Assembly (NCBI RefSeq): GCF_038051995.1 | Contig: NZ_CP150290.1 | Span: 2,346,001-2,410,000, forward strand | Source of the DNA: Paenibacillus sp. FSL H8-0537 | GTDB taxonomy: Bacteria; Bacillota; Bacilli; Paenibacillales; Paenibacillaceae | Direction: 5' to 3' | DNA: 64,000 nucleotides | Shown here: piece after piece, positions 34,566-42,978 of the stretch | How the letters are laid out: every line of letters begins with the position of its first letter | Position numbering within the stretch: the stretch's first letter is position 1 | Program-made: the position numbers and the translations under genes | The notes under the pieces: model-generated | Seen by the model: only the letters and a program-made list of their open reading frames with translations | Databases searched by the model: none | Told to the model about the DNA's origin: nothing

Positions 34566-35198
34566 TCAGAGGTGCGCAGCAGCGTCTGTATGCTCTTCCT
34601 CTGCTTCCTCCACCGCTTTATGCGGAGGGACGAAATGACGGCGGCAGCGGGGCTCGTAGCTCTCCGTATCGCCGATTAAAATGACTGGCCCCAGCGTCGC
34701 TGGCTGGCCGTTAATGACGCGCTGCGTGAACGCCGCGTTCGCGTCGCCGCATACGGCGCAGAAGGAAGTCAGCTTCACAATTTCGTCGGCAATGGCGAGC
34801 AGCCCGCCAATATAGCCAAAGGCTTTGCCGCGGTAGTCCATATTAAGGCCGTCTACAATGACTTGTTTGCCGTTATAGGCAAGCTCCTCTATAAGAGGGA
34901 TGATGCTTTTGGAGAAAAACTGCACCTCGTCGAAAGCGACGACGTCGGCATGCTTGGTATCCTGCAAAATGCGCTCCGCCATCTCGGGCGTAAGCTCCTT
35001 CGGAATGTTGAAGGCAGGCAGGCGGTAGCCCATGCGGCTAACAATTTCCTCGCTGCCGAACCGATTATCCTCCGCAGGCTTATACGCTCTGACTTTTTTG
35101 CGGCCATATTGCAGCAATTTATGACAGCGCCTTATGAGCTCGCCGGATTTTTCCGAGAACATCGGGCCGATAATGACCGTAATCCAACCTCTATCCAT
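34566..35198 (-). CDS. tdk: Thymidine kinase with altered Walker A loop
   Basis: Type II thymidine kinase, phosphorylating thymidine to dTMP for salvage. Family match is clear: the P-loop region GPMFSEKSGEL (residues 11-21), the Walker B-like VVAFDEVQFF, the thymidine-binding lasso region and the structural zinc site (CAVCG, later CRRHF). The P-loop is odd: the usual GPMFSGKSEEL has G in front of the lysine, but here E16 precedes K17 and G19 follows S18. This is read directly from the bases around 35135-35170. Whether it still binds ATP normally is open. 210 residues. Convergent with yqeM. Confidence 0.88.
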   Translation of the reverse strand: MDRGWITVIIGPMFSEKSGELIRRCHKLLQYGRKKVRAYKPAEDNRFGSEEIVSRMGYRLPAFNIPKELTPEMAERILQDTKHADVVAFDEVQFFSKSIIPLIEELAYNGKQVIVDGLNMDYRGKAFGYIGGLLAIADEIVKLTSFCAVCGDANAAFTQRVINGQPATLGPVILIGDTESYEPRCRRHFVPPHKAVEEAEEEHTDAAAHL

Positions 35199-35222
35199 AT
35201 GGCCTAATTCTCCCTTACACTT

Positions 35223-35323
35223 GAAATATAAGCATTTATAAGTTTTGCACTTATCATTAGGCTTATATTTCTCGGATTGAAACGTGCTGCGCGGCCAAAG
35301 GACGGCGATAGCCGTTTCACCTT
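35223..35323. repeat. Two-hairpin repeat element, copy B
   Basis: Hairpin 1 has an 11-bp perfect stem, GAAATATAAGC (35223-35233) and GCTTATATTTC (35261-35271), with a smaller ATAAG/CTTAT hairpin in its loop. Seven bases after TATATTT comes hairpin 2, TGAAACG (35278-35284) and CGTTTCA (35313-35319), 42 bases as in copy A, then CCTTG. It lies upstream of tdk and downstream of the small coiled-coil gene, both on the minus strand. Confidence 0.7.
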
Positions 35324-35411
35324 GAGTCCATGTGTGCCTGTATCATTTTAGCAGGATTACCCTGCGATGCAATGTGAAGGTTGTATGCTTTTTGAATTAC
35401 TTGGTTCAAAA

Positions 35412-35633
35412 TCATTCTCGAAGCGCGTCCTTCAAGCGGCTGTTCATGGAAGTGCCTGCAGCTGCCCCACGTGCAGCAGCGAGCCGCCATTTTTTAACTT
35501 CCTGCTTCAAGCGATCGTTCTCTGCCGCTAATAATTCGATGTTTTCAAGCAGCTCGGGATTCGTATATCCGGCATCCTTAAATAGCTTATGCAGCGCCTC
35601 TCGGAGCTGTTCAGGCGATAAAATTTTGTTCAT
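35412..35633 (-). CDS. Small coiled-coil protein of unknown function
   Basis: 73 residues beginning MNKILSPEQLREALHK, with a central leucine/glutamate-rich heptad stretch (about 26-48, LLENIELLAAENDRLKQEV in part) that predicts a short coiled coil and a basic Arg/Lys C-terminus. I chose the ATG at 35633 because GGAGG lies five bases upstream; the frame extends to 35750 without a comparable site and that extension would run into the nrd control region. No family recognised. Such proteins may dimerise or bind nucleic acid, which is only a guess. Confidence 0.6.
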   Translation of the reverse strand: MNKILSPEQLREALHKLFKDAGYTNPELLENIELLAAENDRLKQEVKKWRLAAARGAAAGTSMNSRLKDALRE

Positions 35634-35747
35634 ATTAACCTCCGTATCAATTAAAAATGACTCTACCACATCATATCCGTATCTGTTAAAATAGTCGAGT
35701 GGCCTAAAACCGGGACTCATAGATAGGCGTATTTTTTCATTTGACTC

Positions 35748-35794
35748 CACCTATATATTGATGTAGAATCAAATTCAGCAACTACATCTTGTTG
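35748..35794 (+). promoter_or_regulatory. Probable NrdR box pair upstream of nrdIEF
   Basis: Two 16-base sites related to the NrdR consensus (ACACTATATATTGTGT type) start 31 bases apart, at 35748 (core TATATATTG matches fully) and 35779 (ACTA, AT, TTGT matches). About 10 of 16 positions agree in each. The 31-base offset (15-base gap) is the spacing known for NrdR pairs. Placement about 105-150 bases upstream of nrdI supports repression by NrdR. Confidence 0.5.
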
Positions 35795-35899
35795 TGAAGC
35801 ACGGAAAACGACACTTTAAGTCTACTAGCGCAACTGACGCTTTTTCAAGGTCAGAAGCGCTTTTCTATTGCTGATATCCGGTAGGGGAGAGAGAAATAT

Positions 35900-36259
35900 A
35901 TGCTGGTTGTCTATGATTCCAAGACGGGCAACGTCAAACGATTTATTAACAAATTGAATATGCGCGTTATTCCGATTGAAGAGCAGGAAGCGATTCAGGA
36001 GCCATTCGTTCTCATCACGTATACGACAGGCTTTGGACAGGTGCCAGAACGGGTCATGTCGTTTCTGAAGCGCAACAGCAAACATCTTCGCGGCGTATCC
36101 GCCAGCGGCAACCGCAATTGGGGAACGGGCTTTGCCAAAAGCGCAGATACGATTGCCGAGCTATACAATGTCCCTGTTATTTCTAAATTTGAGTTGTCCG
36201 GAACGAAATACGATACGGAAAACTTTGTTGAAAGGGTGCGAACCATTGAAGCATATTGA
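35900..36259 (+). CDS. nrdI: Class Ib ribonucleotide reductase flavodoxin NrdI
   Basis: Flavodoxin-like protein that helps form the dimanganese-tyrosyl radical of NrdF. The FMN-binding loop near the start (YDSKTGNVKRF, residues 5-15) and YTTGFGQVP (about 41-49) and SGNRNWG (about 69-75) are intact. 119 residues. GGGGAGAGAG precedes the ATG. Its end overlaps the nrdE start by 14 bases, a usual coupling. Confidence 0.93.
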   Translation: MLVVYDSKTGNVKRFINKLNMRVIPIEEQEAIQEPFVLITYTTGFGQVPERVMSFLKRNSKHLRGVSASGNRNWGTGFAKSADTIAELYNVPVISKFELSGTKYDTENFVERVRTIEAY

Positions 36260-38330
36260 GTTGAATAATGAGCTGATGCAGCGCGGAGCTGACGGCTTTT
36301 ACCAGTTGGACAAGGATAAAGAGGCAGTAGCAGCATTTATGGAGGAAGTTGAGCAGAAGAGCGTGAAGTTCGCCTCGCTCCAGGAGAAGCTTGACTACTT
36401 GATCGGCAATGACTACTACGACAACGTTTTTGACCATTATACATATGAGCAAGTTGAGGCTGTATTTGATTTAACGGCAAACAGCAGCTTCCAGTTTCAG
36501 TCGTATATGGCCATTTCCAAGTTTTACAAAGACTATGCCATGAAAACGAATGACAAGCTGCAATATTTGGAGCAATATCCGGATCGCGTTGCGATTGTTG
36601 CGCTGCATTTGGGTGAAGGCGACGCAGCAAGAGCACTGCGCATCGCGGAGGCGATGATTGAGCAGCGGCTGCAGCCGGCAACTCCAACCTTCCTTAATGC
36701 GGGCAAAAGCCGCCGCGGCGAGATGGTATCCTGCTTCCTGCTGGAAATGGACGATTCGCTTAATTCCATCAACTATGTAATTGGCACGTGCATGCAGCTG
36801 TCGAAAATCGGCGGCGGCGTAGCGGTCAACCTCTCGAAGCTGCGCGGACGCGGCGAGCCGATCAAAGGCGTCGAGGGTGCGGCGAAGGGCATTATGCCTG
36901 TGCTTAAGCTGATGGAGGATGCATTCTCCTATGCCGATCAAATGGGACAGCGCAAAGGTTCTGGCGCAGGTTATTATAATATTTTTGGCTGGGACGTTAT
37001 TGAGTTCCTCGATTGCAAAAAAATTAATGCCGATGAGAAAACGCGGATCAAAACGCTGTCGATCGGCCTCATTATACCGAACAAATTTTATGAGCTGGCT
37101 GCGCAAAACAAGCCGTTGTACGTCTTCGGACCACATTCCGTCAATAAAGCCTACGGCAAATATTTGGACGATATGGATATGGATGAAATGTACGAGGAGC
37201 TGCTTGCGAACGATTTGGTGAAAAAGAAAGTGGTCATGAATGCACGCGACATGATGACGAAAATCGCTTCGATCCAGCTGGAATCCGGCTATCCTTACAT
37301 TATGAATAAATCGAATGCGAACCGCGTTCATGCGCTTAAAGATGTAGGCGGCGTTAAGATGTCGAACCTTTGCACGGAAATTTTCCAGCTGCAAGAGACG
37401 TCGGTTATTAATGACTACGGTACGGATGACCTGATTCAGCGCGATATTAGCTGCAACCTGGCATCGCTGAACATCGTAAACGTCATGGAGCTTAAGAAAA
37501 TCAAGGAATCGGTTCATGTTGGTATCGAGGCGCTTACAACAGTCAGCGATCTTTCAAATATCGACAACGCCCCAGGCGTGCGCAAAGCGAACGAGGAGCT
37601 TCACTCCGTCGGCCTTGGCGCGATGAACCTGAACGGCTATCTGGCGAAAAACCACATCGCTTACGAAAGCGATGAGGCGAAGGAGTTCGCTAGCACGTTC
37701 TTCATGATGATGAACTATTATTCGCTAGAACAAAGCATGGAAATTGCCAAAGAGCGCGGCGAAACGTTCAAGGATTTTGACCGTTCCGAATATGCGAAGG
37801 GCACATACTTTGCACGTTATGAAGAGACGGATTACCGTCCGGTCAGCGCTGCGGTGAAAGCTTTGTTCGAAGGCATGGAAATTCCATCCCCTGAGGACTG
37901 GACTGCGCTTAAGGCGAAAGTACAGCAGCACGGCCTGTACCACGCTTATCGTCTGGCTATCGCGCCAACGCAAAGCATCTCGTACATTCAAAATGCGACA
38001 TCGAGCGTTATGCCGATCGTTGAGCATATCGAGACGCGGACATATGCGAACTCGACAACCTATTATCCAATGCCGTTTTTGTCGCAGGACAACTTCTTCT
38101 ACTACAAATCGGCTTACAATATCGATCAGTTCAAGCTCATTGACCTGATTGCAGAAATTCAGCAGCATGTGGATCAAGGTATCTCCACGGTTCTGCACGT
38201 AAACAGCAACGTGACGACTCGGGAGCTTGCCCGCTTCTACATTTACGCAGCCCACAAAGGACTGAAGTCGCTCTATTACACAAGAACGAAACGTCTATCC
38301 GTAGAAGAGTGCACAAGCTGCGCGGTTTAA
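36246..38330 (+). CDS. nrdE: Class Ib ribonucleoside-diphosphate reductase alpha subunit
   Basis: Catalytic subunit reducing ribonucleoside diphosphates to deoxy forms. The conserved active-site cysteine region PTFLNAGKSRRGEMVSC, KIGGGVAVNLS and CTEIFQLQE are present, and the protein ends EECTSCAV, the redox cysteine pair that NrdH renews. Start is the TTG at 36246 (M-KHIELNNEL, the normal NrdE start) with AAAGGG upstream inside nrdI; the longer frame to 36132 overlaps nrdI and is not used. 694 residues. No nrdH lies in this operon. Confidence 0.93.
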   Translation: MKHIELNNELMQRGADGFYQLDKDKEAVAAFMEEVEQKSVKFASLQEKLDYLIGNDYYDNVFDHYTYEQVEAVFDLTANSSFQFQSYMAISKFYKDYAMKTNDKLQYLEQYPDRVAIVALHLGEGDAARALRIAEAMIEQRLQPATPTFLNAGKSRRGEMVSCFLLEMDDSLNSINYVIGTCMQLSKIGGGVAVNLSKLRGRGEPIKGVEGAAKGIMPVLKLMEDAFSYADQMGQRKGSGAGYYNIFGWDVIEFLDCKKINADEKTRIKTLSIGLIIPNKFYELAAQNKPLYVFGPHSVNKAYGKYLDDMDMDEMYEELLANDLVKKKVVMNARDMMTKIASIQLESGYPYIMNKSNANRVHALKDVGGVKMSNLCTEIFQLQETSVINDYGTDDLIQRDISCNLASLNIVNVMELKKIKESVHVGIEALTTVSDLSNIDNAPGVRKANEELHSVGLGAMNLNGYLAKNHIAYESDEAKEFASTFFMMMNYYSLEQSMEIAKERGETFKDFDRSEYAKGTYFARYEETDYRPVSAAVKALFEGMEIPSPEDWTALKAKVQQHGLYHAYRLAIAPTQSISYIQNATSSVMPIVEHIETRTYANSTTYYPMPFLSQDNFFYYKSAYNIDQFKLIDLIAEIQQHVDQGISTVLHVNSNVTTRELARFYIYAAHKGLKSLYYTRTKRLSVEECTSCAV

Positions 38331-38424
38331 CAACAAGATTATAGATTTGCGCAAAAAGATGAGGTTGTGGGGCGGCCGCTTTAGGTGCCGTCACGCAGCC
38401 TTTTACAAAGGAGCCTAATATATA

Positions 38425-39381
38425 ATGAAGGCAGTTAACTGGAACCGCCCGGATGATGATTTTACGCTGACGTTCTGGCAGCAGAACGTCATGCAATTCT
38501 GGACGGACGAAGAAATCCCTCTATCCGACGATAAAATGGACTGGATGGAAATGAGCGACGCCGAGCGCAGCTTATATAAAAACGTGCTTGGCGGATTGAC
38601 GCTGCTGGATACGATTCAGGGCGGTATTGGCATGCCAAAGATTTTGGAGCATGTAGATGGCTTGCAGCGCAAAGCGGTGTTGTCCTTTATGTCGATGATG
38701 GAGCAAATTCATGCCAAATCGTACAGCAGCATTTTCACGACGCTCGCGTCTACAGAGGAGATCGACGAGATTTTCCAATGGGTAGAGAAAAACGAGCAGC
38801 TGCAACGAAAAGCGGAGCTTATTTCCTCATGGTATGAAGGCATTAGCACAAAGCAGGATCTGTATAAAGCAATGGCAGCTTCCGTATTTTTGGAAAGCTA
38901 CTTGTTCTACAGCGGCTTCTTCTACCCGCTTTATTTGGCAGGTCAAGGCAAAATGACGAGCAGCGGCGAAATTATCGACCTTATTTTGCGTGACGAGAGC
39001 ATCCACGGCTTGTACGTTGGCGTGCTGGCACAGGAGCTGTTTAACACCTTCACGCCGGAGGAGCAGACTTCGCTTAAGGCTGAGCTGGATCAACTGCTTA
39101 ACGACCTGTACGAGAATGAGGTTCTTTATACCGATTCGCTGTATTCGCCGCTTGGCCTAGAGGAAGAAGTAAAAACGTATGTGCGTTATAATGCGAATAA
39201 AGCGCTGATGAATCTTGGCTTTGACGGTGTGTTCCCCGATGAGCCGGTCAATCCAATCGTATTCAATGGCATCAGCACACACACAAAGCAGCATGATTTC
39301 TTCTCCAAAAAAGGCAATGGCTACGTACGGACGATTCACGTCGAGCAATTGAACGATGATGATTTTGTTTTTAACTTTTAG
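38425..39381 (+). CDS. nrdF: Class Ib ribonucleoside-diphosphate reductase beta subunit
   Basis: Radical-bearing dimetal subunit partnering NrdE. Ferritin-like helices carry the metal ligands: an Asp/Glu near the start (WTDEEIPLSDDK), MEQIHAKSY with Glu and His, ESYLFYSGF, and RDESIHGLYVG near residue 190; the radical tyrosine lies in the HAKSYSSI segment. 318 residues, slightly short as for NrdF. AAAGGAG precedes the ATG. Closed by a strong terminator. Confidence 0.94.
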   Translation: MKAVNWNRPDDDFTLTFWQQNVMQFWTDEEIPLSDDKMDWMEMSDAERSLYKNVLGGLTLLDTIQGGIGMPKILEHVDGLQRKAVLSFMSMMEQIHAKSYSSIFTTLASTEEIDEIFQWVEKNEQLQRKAELISSWYEGISTKQDLYKAMAASVFLESYLFYSGFFYPLYLAGQGKMTSSGEIIDLILRDESIHGLYVGVLAQELFNTFTPEEQTSLKAELDQLLNDLYENEVLYTDSLYSPLGLEEEVKTYVRYNANKALMNLGFDGVFPDEPVNPIVFNGISTHTKQHDFFSKKGNGYVRTIHVEQLNDDDFVFNF

Positions 39382-39443
39382 TATAGAATGAATTTGGTGG
39401 AGAGAGCCTTGCGAGGTTAATATCACCACCTTGCTTATACACA

Positions 39444-39485
39444 AAGAAGCATTCGGCTAGGTTAGCCGAGTGCTTCTTTTTTTTG
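39444..39485 (+). terminator. Terminator of the nrdIEF operon
   Basis: AAGAAGCATTCGGCTA and TAGCCGAGTGCTTCTT pair (one G-U or mismatch) across a three-base loop, followed by eight Ts. Confidence 0.88.
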
Positions 39486-39504
39486 TGAATAATTTGATTA
39501 TCTC

Positions 39505-40077
39505 CTAACTAAATAATAGAGCGAGCATGATAACATCAAGAAAATTTTTGGTGGCTTCATGCATTAAATATTGCCGCAGCACGCCTTCCTGCTGAAAGCC
39601 GAGCTTTTTGAGCACATGGAGCGAAGCGATATTTTCAGGGTGGACCTCGGCTTGAATGCGGCGGGCATGAATATGCTTGTCATTAAAATCCATCACAGCC
39701 TGCAGCGCTTCGGACATCATGCCTTTGTTCCAATAATCCGGCTTAAGGTCATAACCGATCGTAAGCGGATAACGGGGCTCTACCTCAAATTCGCCTCTTG
39801 TCGGCATCAGCATAACCGTTCCCATAATAGGTGCGCTGCCTTGCAGCGTAATGCCCCATGGAATGAGTCTGCGCTCCGCGTAGGCCTCATTCCAAGACTC
39901 AATCAGCATTTTGCAAGCTTCAATGGAGTCTGGGCCAAGCCAGTCCAAATGCCGAGTCACCTTCATATCCGAATAAAAAGCATGCAGGTCTGCGGCGTCC
40001 TGCACAGCCATTTGGCGTAGTGTTAATCTTTTCGTATGCAGAAAAGGGAATGAGGAAAACAAATCGTCGGAGCCCAT
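39505..40077 (-). CDS. RimJ/RimL-like GNAT N-acetyltransferase
   Basis: Predicted acetyl-CoA-dependent acetyltransferase of the RimJ/RimL branch. It opens with the usual LHTKRLTLRQM, then IGYDLKPDYWNKGMMSEAL holds the acetyl-CoA loop (WNKGMMSEA; the canonical QGxGxEA is replaced by NKGMMSEA), and NIASLHVLKKLGF is the standard C-terminal motif. I start at the ATG at 40077 with AAGGCGAG eight bases upstream; the frame is open to 40122. 190 residues. Substrate (protein N-terminus or small amine) not known. Convergent with nrdF. Confidence 0.82.
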   Translation of the reverse strand: MGSDDLFSSFPFLHTKRLTLRQMAVQDAADLHAFYSDMKVTRHLDWLGPDSIEACKMLIESWNEAYAERRLIPWGITLQGSAPIMGTVMLMPTRGEFEVEPRYPLTIGYDLKPDYWNKGMMSEALQAVMDFNDKHIHARRIQAEVHPENIASLHVLKKLGFQQEGVLRQYLMHEATKNFLDVIMLALLFS

Positions 40078-40295
40078 GCGGTTCACTCGCCTTTTATAGA
40101 AGATGGGATGCGAGCCTATCATATCCCAGCTTGCTTAAACGAAAATGAAAAAGCAGCTGCAACTAGTTTGCTTTTATTCCTTGCTGCCGCTTCGGGATAA
40201 AGGGCTACCGCTCAGGGGGCAATCATGTTACACTATTGGCGGGTGAAAGCTCATCCTAACGCAACTGTTCTGACCGATGAAAAGGGGGAATTCGC

Positions 40296-40748
40296 GTGGA
40301 CAACTGCTCAATTATTACGAAGCCAACGCTTCATTTAGTAGGGATTAGTTATTGCGGTCCGTATTCTACTTTTCCGGATGAGGCGATTCGCCTGCAAAGC
40401 GAGTTTCTAGCCCGCAAGCATGAGCTGAATACCACGTCGAAGGCACCGCTGCTGTACAGCCCGTATTTTGGCAACGAAGTATTTGCCACTTATTGGGCCT
40501 GCTACGAAATGCCGCCGTCAGAGGAAGTGCCGGTTGGCATGGTGCAGTTCACCATCCCAACCCATCGTTATGCGATGGTTGCATCGACGAACAAACGAAT
40601 TGGAGAAGCCTACGAGCAGCTATTTGCCTGGATGAACGAGCAGGAGCTTGAGAAGCATCAGAGCGCTGTCGCGCTTGAAGTTTTTTATATTCAGGAGCAG
40701 CATTTGGAGGAGGAAGCGGTTGAGCTTCTTATTCCGCTTGCCGATTAG
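40296..40748 (+). CDS. GyrI-like effector-binding domain protein
   Basis: Stand-alone effector-binding (GyrI/SOUL-type) domain of 150 residues without a DNA-binding part. Segments HLVGISYCGPYS, YWACYEMPPSEEVPVGM and VQFTIPTHRYAMV match this fold, as found at the C-terminus of MerR and AraC regulators and in YtkR-like proteins. GTG start with AAAAGGGGG nine bases upstream. Binds a hydrophobic small molecule or hydrolyses cyclopropyl-type compounds in some relatives; the role here is unknown. Followed by a terminator and the PhzF gene. Confidence 0.75.
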   Translation: MDNCSIITKPTLHLVGISYCGPYSTFPDEAIRLQSEFLARKHELNTTSKAPLLYSPYFGNEVFATYWACYEMPPSEEVPVGMVQFTIPTHRYAMVASTNKRIGEAYEQLFAWMNEQELEKHQSAVALEVFYIQEQHLEEEAVELLIPLAD

Positions 40749-40786
40749 AACCAGCTGTGCCAGACAAATTAGAAGCGTTATAATAG

Positions 40787-40818
40787 GAGAGGAGTCCTGA
40801 GCGGGACGCCTCCTTTTT
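40787..40818 (+). terminator. Terminator after the GyrI-like gene
   Basis: GAGG-A-GTCC (from 40789) pairs with GGAC-G-CCTC (from 40804) with one mismatch, followed by five Ts. Confidence 0.6.
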
Positions 40819-40859
40819 ATTTGTTGATAAACATGAGCAGGAAGGGGACTGAGGCCAGC

Positions 40860-41660
40860 ATGGTGCCTATTTACATAGTAGATGCGTTTACAAGCAAGGC
40901 GTTTGGAGGTAATCCGGCAGCGGTATGTCTGCTGGAGGCACTGAGTGATGAAGGATGGATGCAAAAAGTAGCGGCGGAGATGAATTTGCCCGAGACCGCT
41001 TTTGTCGCACCACGCGAGGGCGGTTATGAGCTGCGATGGTTTACGCCTACGCAGGAGGTGGATTTATGTGGACATGCTACGCTCGCGGCTGCTTTCGTAT
41101 TGTGGAAGACGGAGCGGCTGGGGCTCAGTCAGGCGGCAGCCTTTTGGACGAAAAGCGGCGTGCTGACTGTAGAGCTAGGGGAAGATGAGGCGGAGATAAC
41201 GATGGACTTCCCTTCGGAGCCGCCAGCTCCGGCGAAAGCGCCCGAGGCGCTCATTGAGGGGCTTGGGCTCATTCCGCGTTATACGGGACGCAACCGTATG
41301 GATTATGTTGTTGAAGTGGACAGTGAGCAGACGGTGCGCGGGCTAAAGCCAGATTTCTCGCAGCTGAGCTTGCTAGGTGGGCGGGGTGTCATTGTGACGG
41401 CTCGCGCCGAAGGCCAGGCAGCCTATGACTTTGTGTCGCGGGCTTTTTATCCGAAAGGGGGCGTGCAAGAGGACCCGGTGACAGGCTCGGCCCATTGCGC
41501 GCTGGCGCCCTACTGGGCGAAGCGGCTGCGAAGGGACGAACTGGTAGGCTATCAGGCGTCGGCTCGCGGCGGTTTTGTAAAGGTGAAAAATACATGGGAT
41601 CGCGTTCAATTGAGCGGACAAGCCGTTCTAATGATGCGCGGTGAACTGGAGGAGATTTAA
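40860..41660 (+). CDS. PhzF-family isomerase/epimerase
   Basis: Member of the PhzF/DAP epimerase-like fold, cytoplasmic. The predicted catalytic glutamate E45 is in LPETAFV, matching the PhzF active site; FTPTQEVDLCGHATLAA in two parts (62-79) and DPVTGSAHCAL in the second half are the family signatures. 266 residues. ATG 40860 has GAGG five bases upstream; the extension to 40821 lacks a site. The lone presence and lack of phz genes mean it is one of the many PhzF paralogues of unknown substrate rather than a phenazine enzyme. Confidence 0.88.
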   Translation: MVPIYIVDAFTSKAFGGNPAAVCLLEALSDEGWMQKVAAEMNLPETAFVAPREGGYELRWFTPTQEVDLCGHATLAAAFVLWKTERLGLSQAAAFWTKSGVLTVELGEDEAEITMDFPSEPPAPAKAPEALIEGLGLIPRYTGRNRMDYVVEVDSEQTVRGLKPDFSQLSLLGGRGVIVTARAEGQAAYDFVSRAFYPKGGVQEDPVTGSAHCALAPYWAKRLRRDELVGYQASARGGFVKVKNTWDRVQLSGQAVLMMRGELEEI

Positions 41661-41663
41661 CCG

Positions 41664-41933
41664 ATGATGAAGCTAAAATGGCAAAGAGAGCAGAAGCAGC
41701 AGCTGATTGAGCAGGTACAGCACTATTTTGAGCTGGAGCGCTCGGAGGAAATCGGTACCATTGCAGCGGAGCAGCTGATTGACCATATGGTTGCGCTGCT
41801 CGGCCCGCATGTCTATAATCAGGCGATTCAGGATGCGAGAACGACAGTGGTCGAACGAATGCAAGCGATGGAAGACGAGCTGTATGCGCTGGAGAAAAAT
41901 GTTTCCGCACCGCGCGGAGGCTCTCGCAAATAG
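41664..41933 (+). CDS. DUF2164 family protein
   Basis: 89-residue protein matching DUF2164: IEQVQHYFELERSEEIG near the N-terminus, AAEQLIDHM and GPHVYNQAIQDA in the middle. Predicted all-helical, cytoplasmic. It starts 3 bases after the PhzF gene with GGAGG upstream, and the nucleotidase gene follows within 15 bases, so all three share a transcript. Function unknown. Confidence 0.8.
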   Translation: MMKLKWQREQKQQLIEQVQHYFELERSEEIGTIAAEQLIDHMVALLGPHVYNQAIQDARTTVVERMQAMEDELYALEKNVSAPRGGSRK

Positions 41934-41948
41934 GCTGAAGGAGTGTTT

Positions 41949-42665
41949 ATGCAAGTGGAAATAAGCAAAGCGAATATGAAATACGACATTATTTTGTTTG
42001 ATATCGATGATACGCTGCTCGATTATGGACAGGCGGAGGCTCATGCCTTCACAAGCTCCTGCCGGGATTATGCCATATCGCTTGCAGGCAGCGATTACGT
42101 GGCGCGTTATCGCAGCATTAACCAGCAGCTTTGGCACGATTATGAGCAGGGAAAGGTGACGCTGGCGGAGCTTAGAGAGGAGCGGTTTAGACGGCTGTTT
42201 GCTGAAAATAACCCTCACATCGCGGCAGACGAATTTAGCACCTGCTATTTAAACTATTTAGGCGAGGGCAGCTTTCTGATCGAAGGCGCTGTAGAGCTGT
42301 GCAGCAGCCTGCAGGGGCATTGCCGTATGGCGGTTATTACGAACGGCATTCGCGAGGTGCAGCTGTCGCGTATTGGCAAAGCGGGGCTGAATGAATTTTT
42401 TGAGCATATTATTGTGTCGGAGGAGACGGGATACCAGAAGCCGCATAAGGGCATTTTTGACTATGCGTTCGCGAAGCTGGGAGTAACTGACCCGTCCAAA
42501 ATCATCATCATCGGCGATTCCTTGACCTCCGATATGCAGGGCGGCATTAACAGCGGCATTGATACATGCTGGTTTAATCCGCACCGGAAGAGCAATACGA
42601 CGGCGGTTAAACCGGCTTTTGAAATTCAACGATTGTCTGAGCTGCTCTCCATTATAAATGGATAA
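41949..42665 (+). CDS. YjjG/YfnB-type HAD pyrimidine nucleotidase
   Basis: HAD phosphatase that removes phosphate from non-canonical pyrimidine nucleotides in the characterised relatives. Motif I is FDIDDTLLDYG with D18 and D20, motif II VITNG, motif III around TGYQKPHKGIFDYA, motif IV IIGDSLTSDMQGG. A four-helix cap (about 30-100) fits YjjG-type enzymes. ATG 41949 has AAGGAG five bases upstream; a GTG two codons earlier is possible. 238 residues. Last gene of the small operon. Confidence 0.85.
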   Translation: MQVEISKANMKYDIILFDIDDTLLDYGQAEAHAFTSSCRDYAISLAGSDYVARYRSINQQLWHDYEQGKVTLAELREERFRRLFAENNPHIAADEFSTCYLNYLGEGSFLIEGAVELCSSLQGHCRMAVITNGIREVQLSRIGKAGLNEFFEHIIVSEETGYQKPHKGIFDYAFAKLGVTDPSKIIIIGDSLTSDMQGGINSGIDTCWFNPHRKSNTTAVKPAFEIQRLSELLSIING

Positions 42666-42761
42666 ATCAAACGACAGATTTCAGAGGACTGAGGTTCCGC
42701 TATTCTGATTTTTGAGGTGATTTGAGGCTGTACGCGGACAGGCAAGCCGTTATCCCTCTCA

Positions 42762-42890
42762 TTATTCCGTCAAAACACCGTTTGGCAGCACATTAGCGTC
42801 TCCTGAGTCCGCGGCGCTGCCATAATCCTTGATTCGGTTGATATAGCGAATGCTGTGTCCGCCAAGACTATGCACGAACCTGTTTTTTTG
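42762..42890 (-). pseudogene. Possible C-terminal gene relic
   Basis: On the minus strand a frame with protein-like composition (KNRFVHSLGGHSIRYINRI, then KDYGSAADSGDANVLP, then NGVLTE) ends at TAA 42764. It has no start codon with ribosome site and runs upstream into the terminator hairpin. Family not recognised; could be the tail of a deleted gene. Confidence 0.25.
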
Positions 42891-42914
42891 GTACGATACA
42901 TTGAAGCATAAGTG

Positions 42915-42965
42915 CAGCAGCGGAGTAGGACACTAGTTTATGTCCTGCTCCGCTGCTGTTTTTTT
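42915..42965. terminator. Strong terminator between convergent genes
   Basis: CAGCAGCGGAG-T-AGGACA pairs with TGTCCT-G-CTCCGCTGCTG around an 8-base loop; a seven-T run follows on the plus strand. Serves the nucleotidase operon, and possibly also the minus-strand GH42 gene. Confidence 0.85.
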
Positions 42966-42978
42966 GTGAATATATCAA

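Larger units (their letters stand above)
42666..42978. other. Intergenic stretch with a gene relic and a convergent terminator
   Basis: Contains a minus-strand open stretch (42762-42890) that may be a C-terminal relic and the hairpin at 42915-42965. Nothing else recognised. Confidence 0.5.

Noticed and set aside
35271..35290. CGGATTGAAACG resembles the end of many CRISPR repeats
   Set aside because: Only two copies exist in the window, 24.5 kb apart, each inside a hairpin; there is no spaced array and no cas gene.
36471..37517. Long open frame antisense to nrdE
   Set aside because: It is a mirror of nrdE codon use, with no ribosome site and no family match; nrdE itself is unambiguous.
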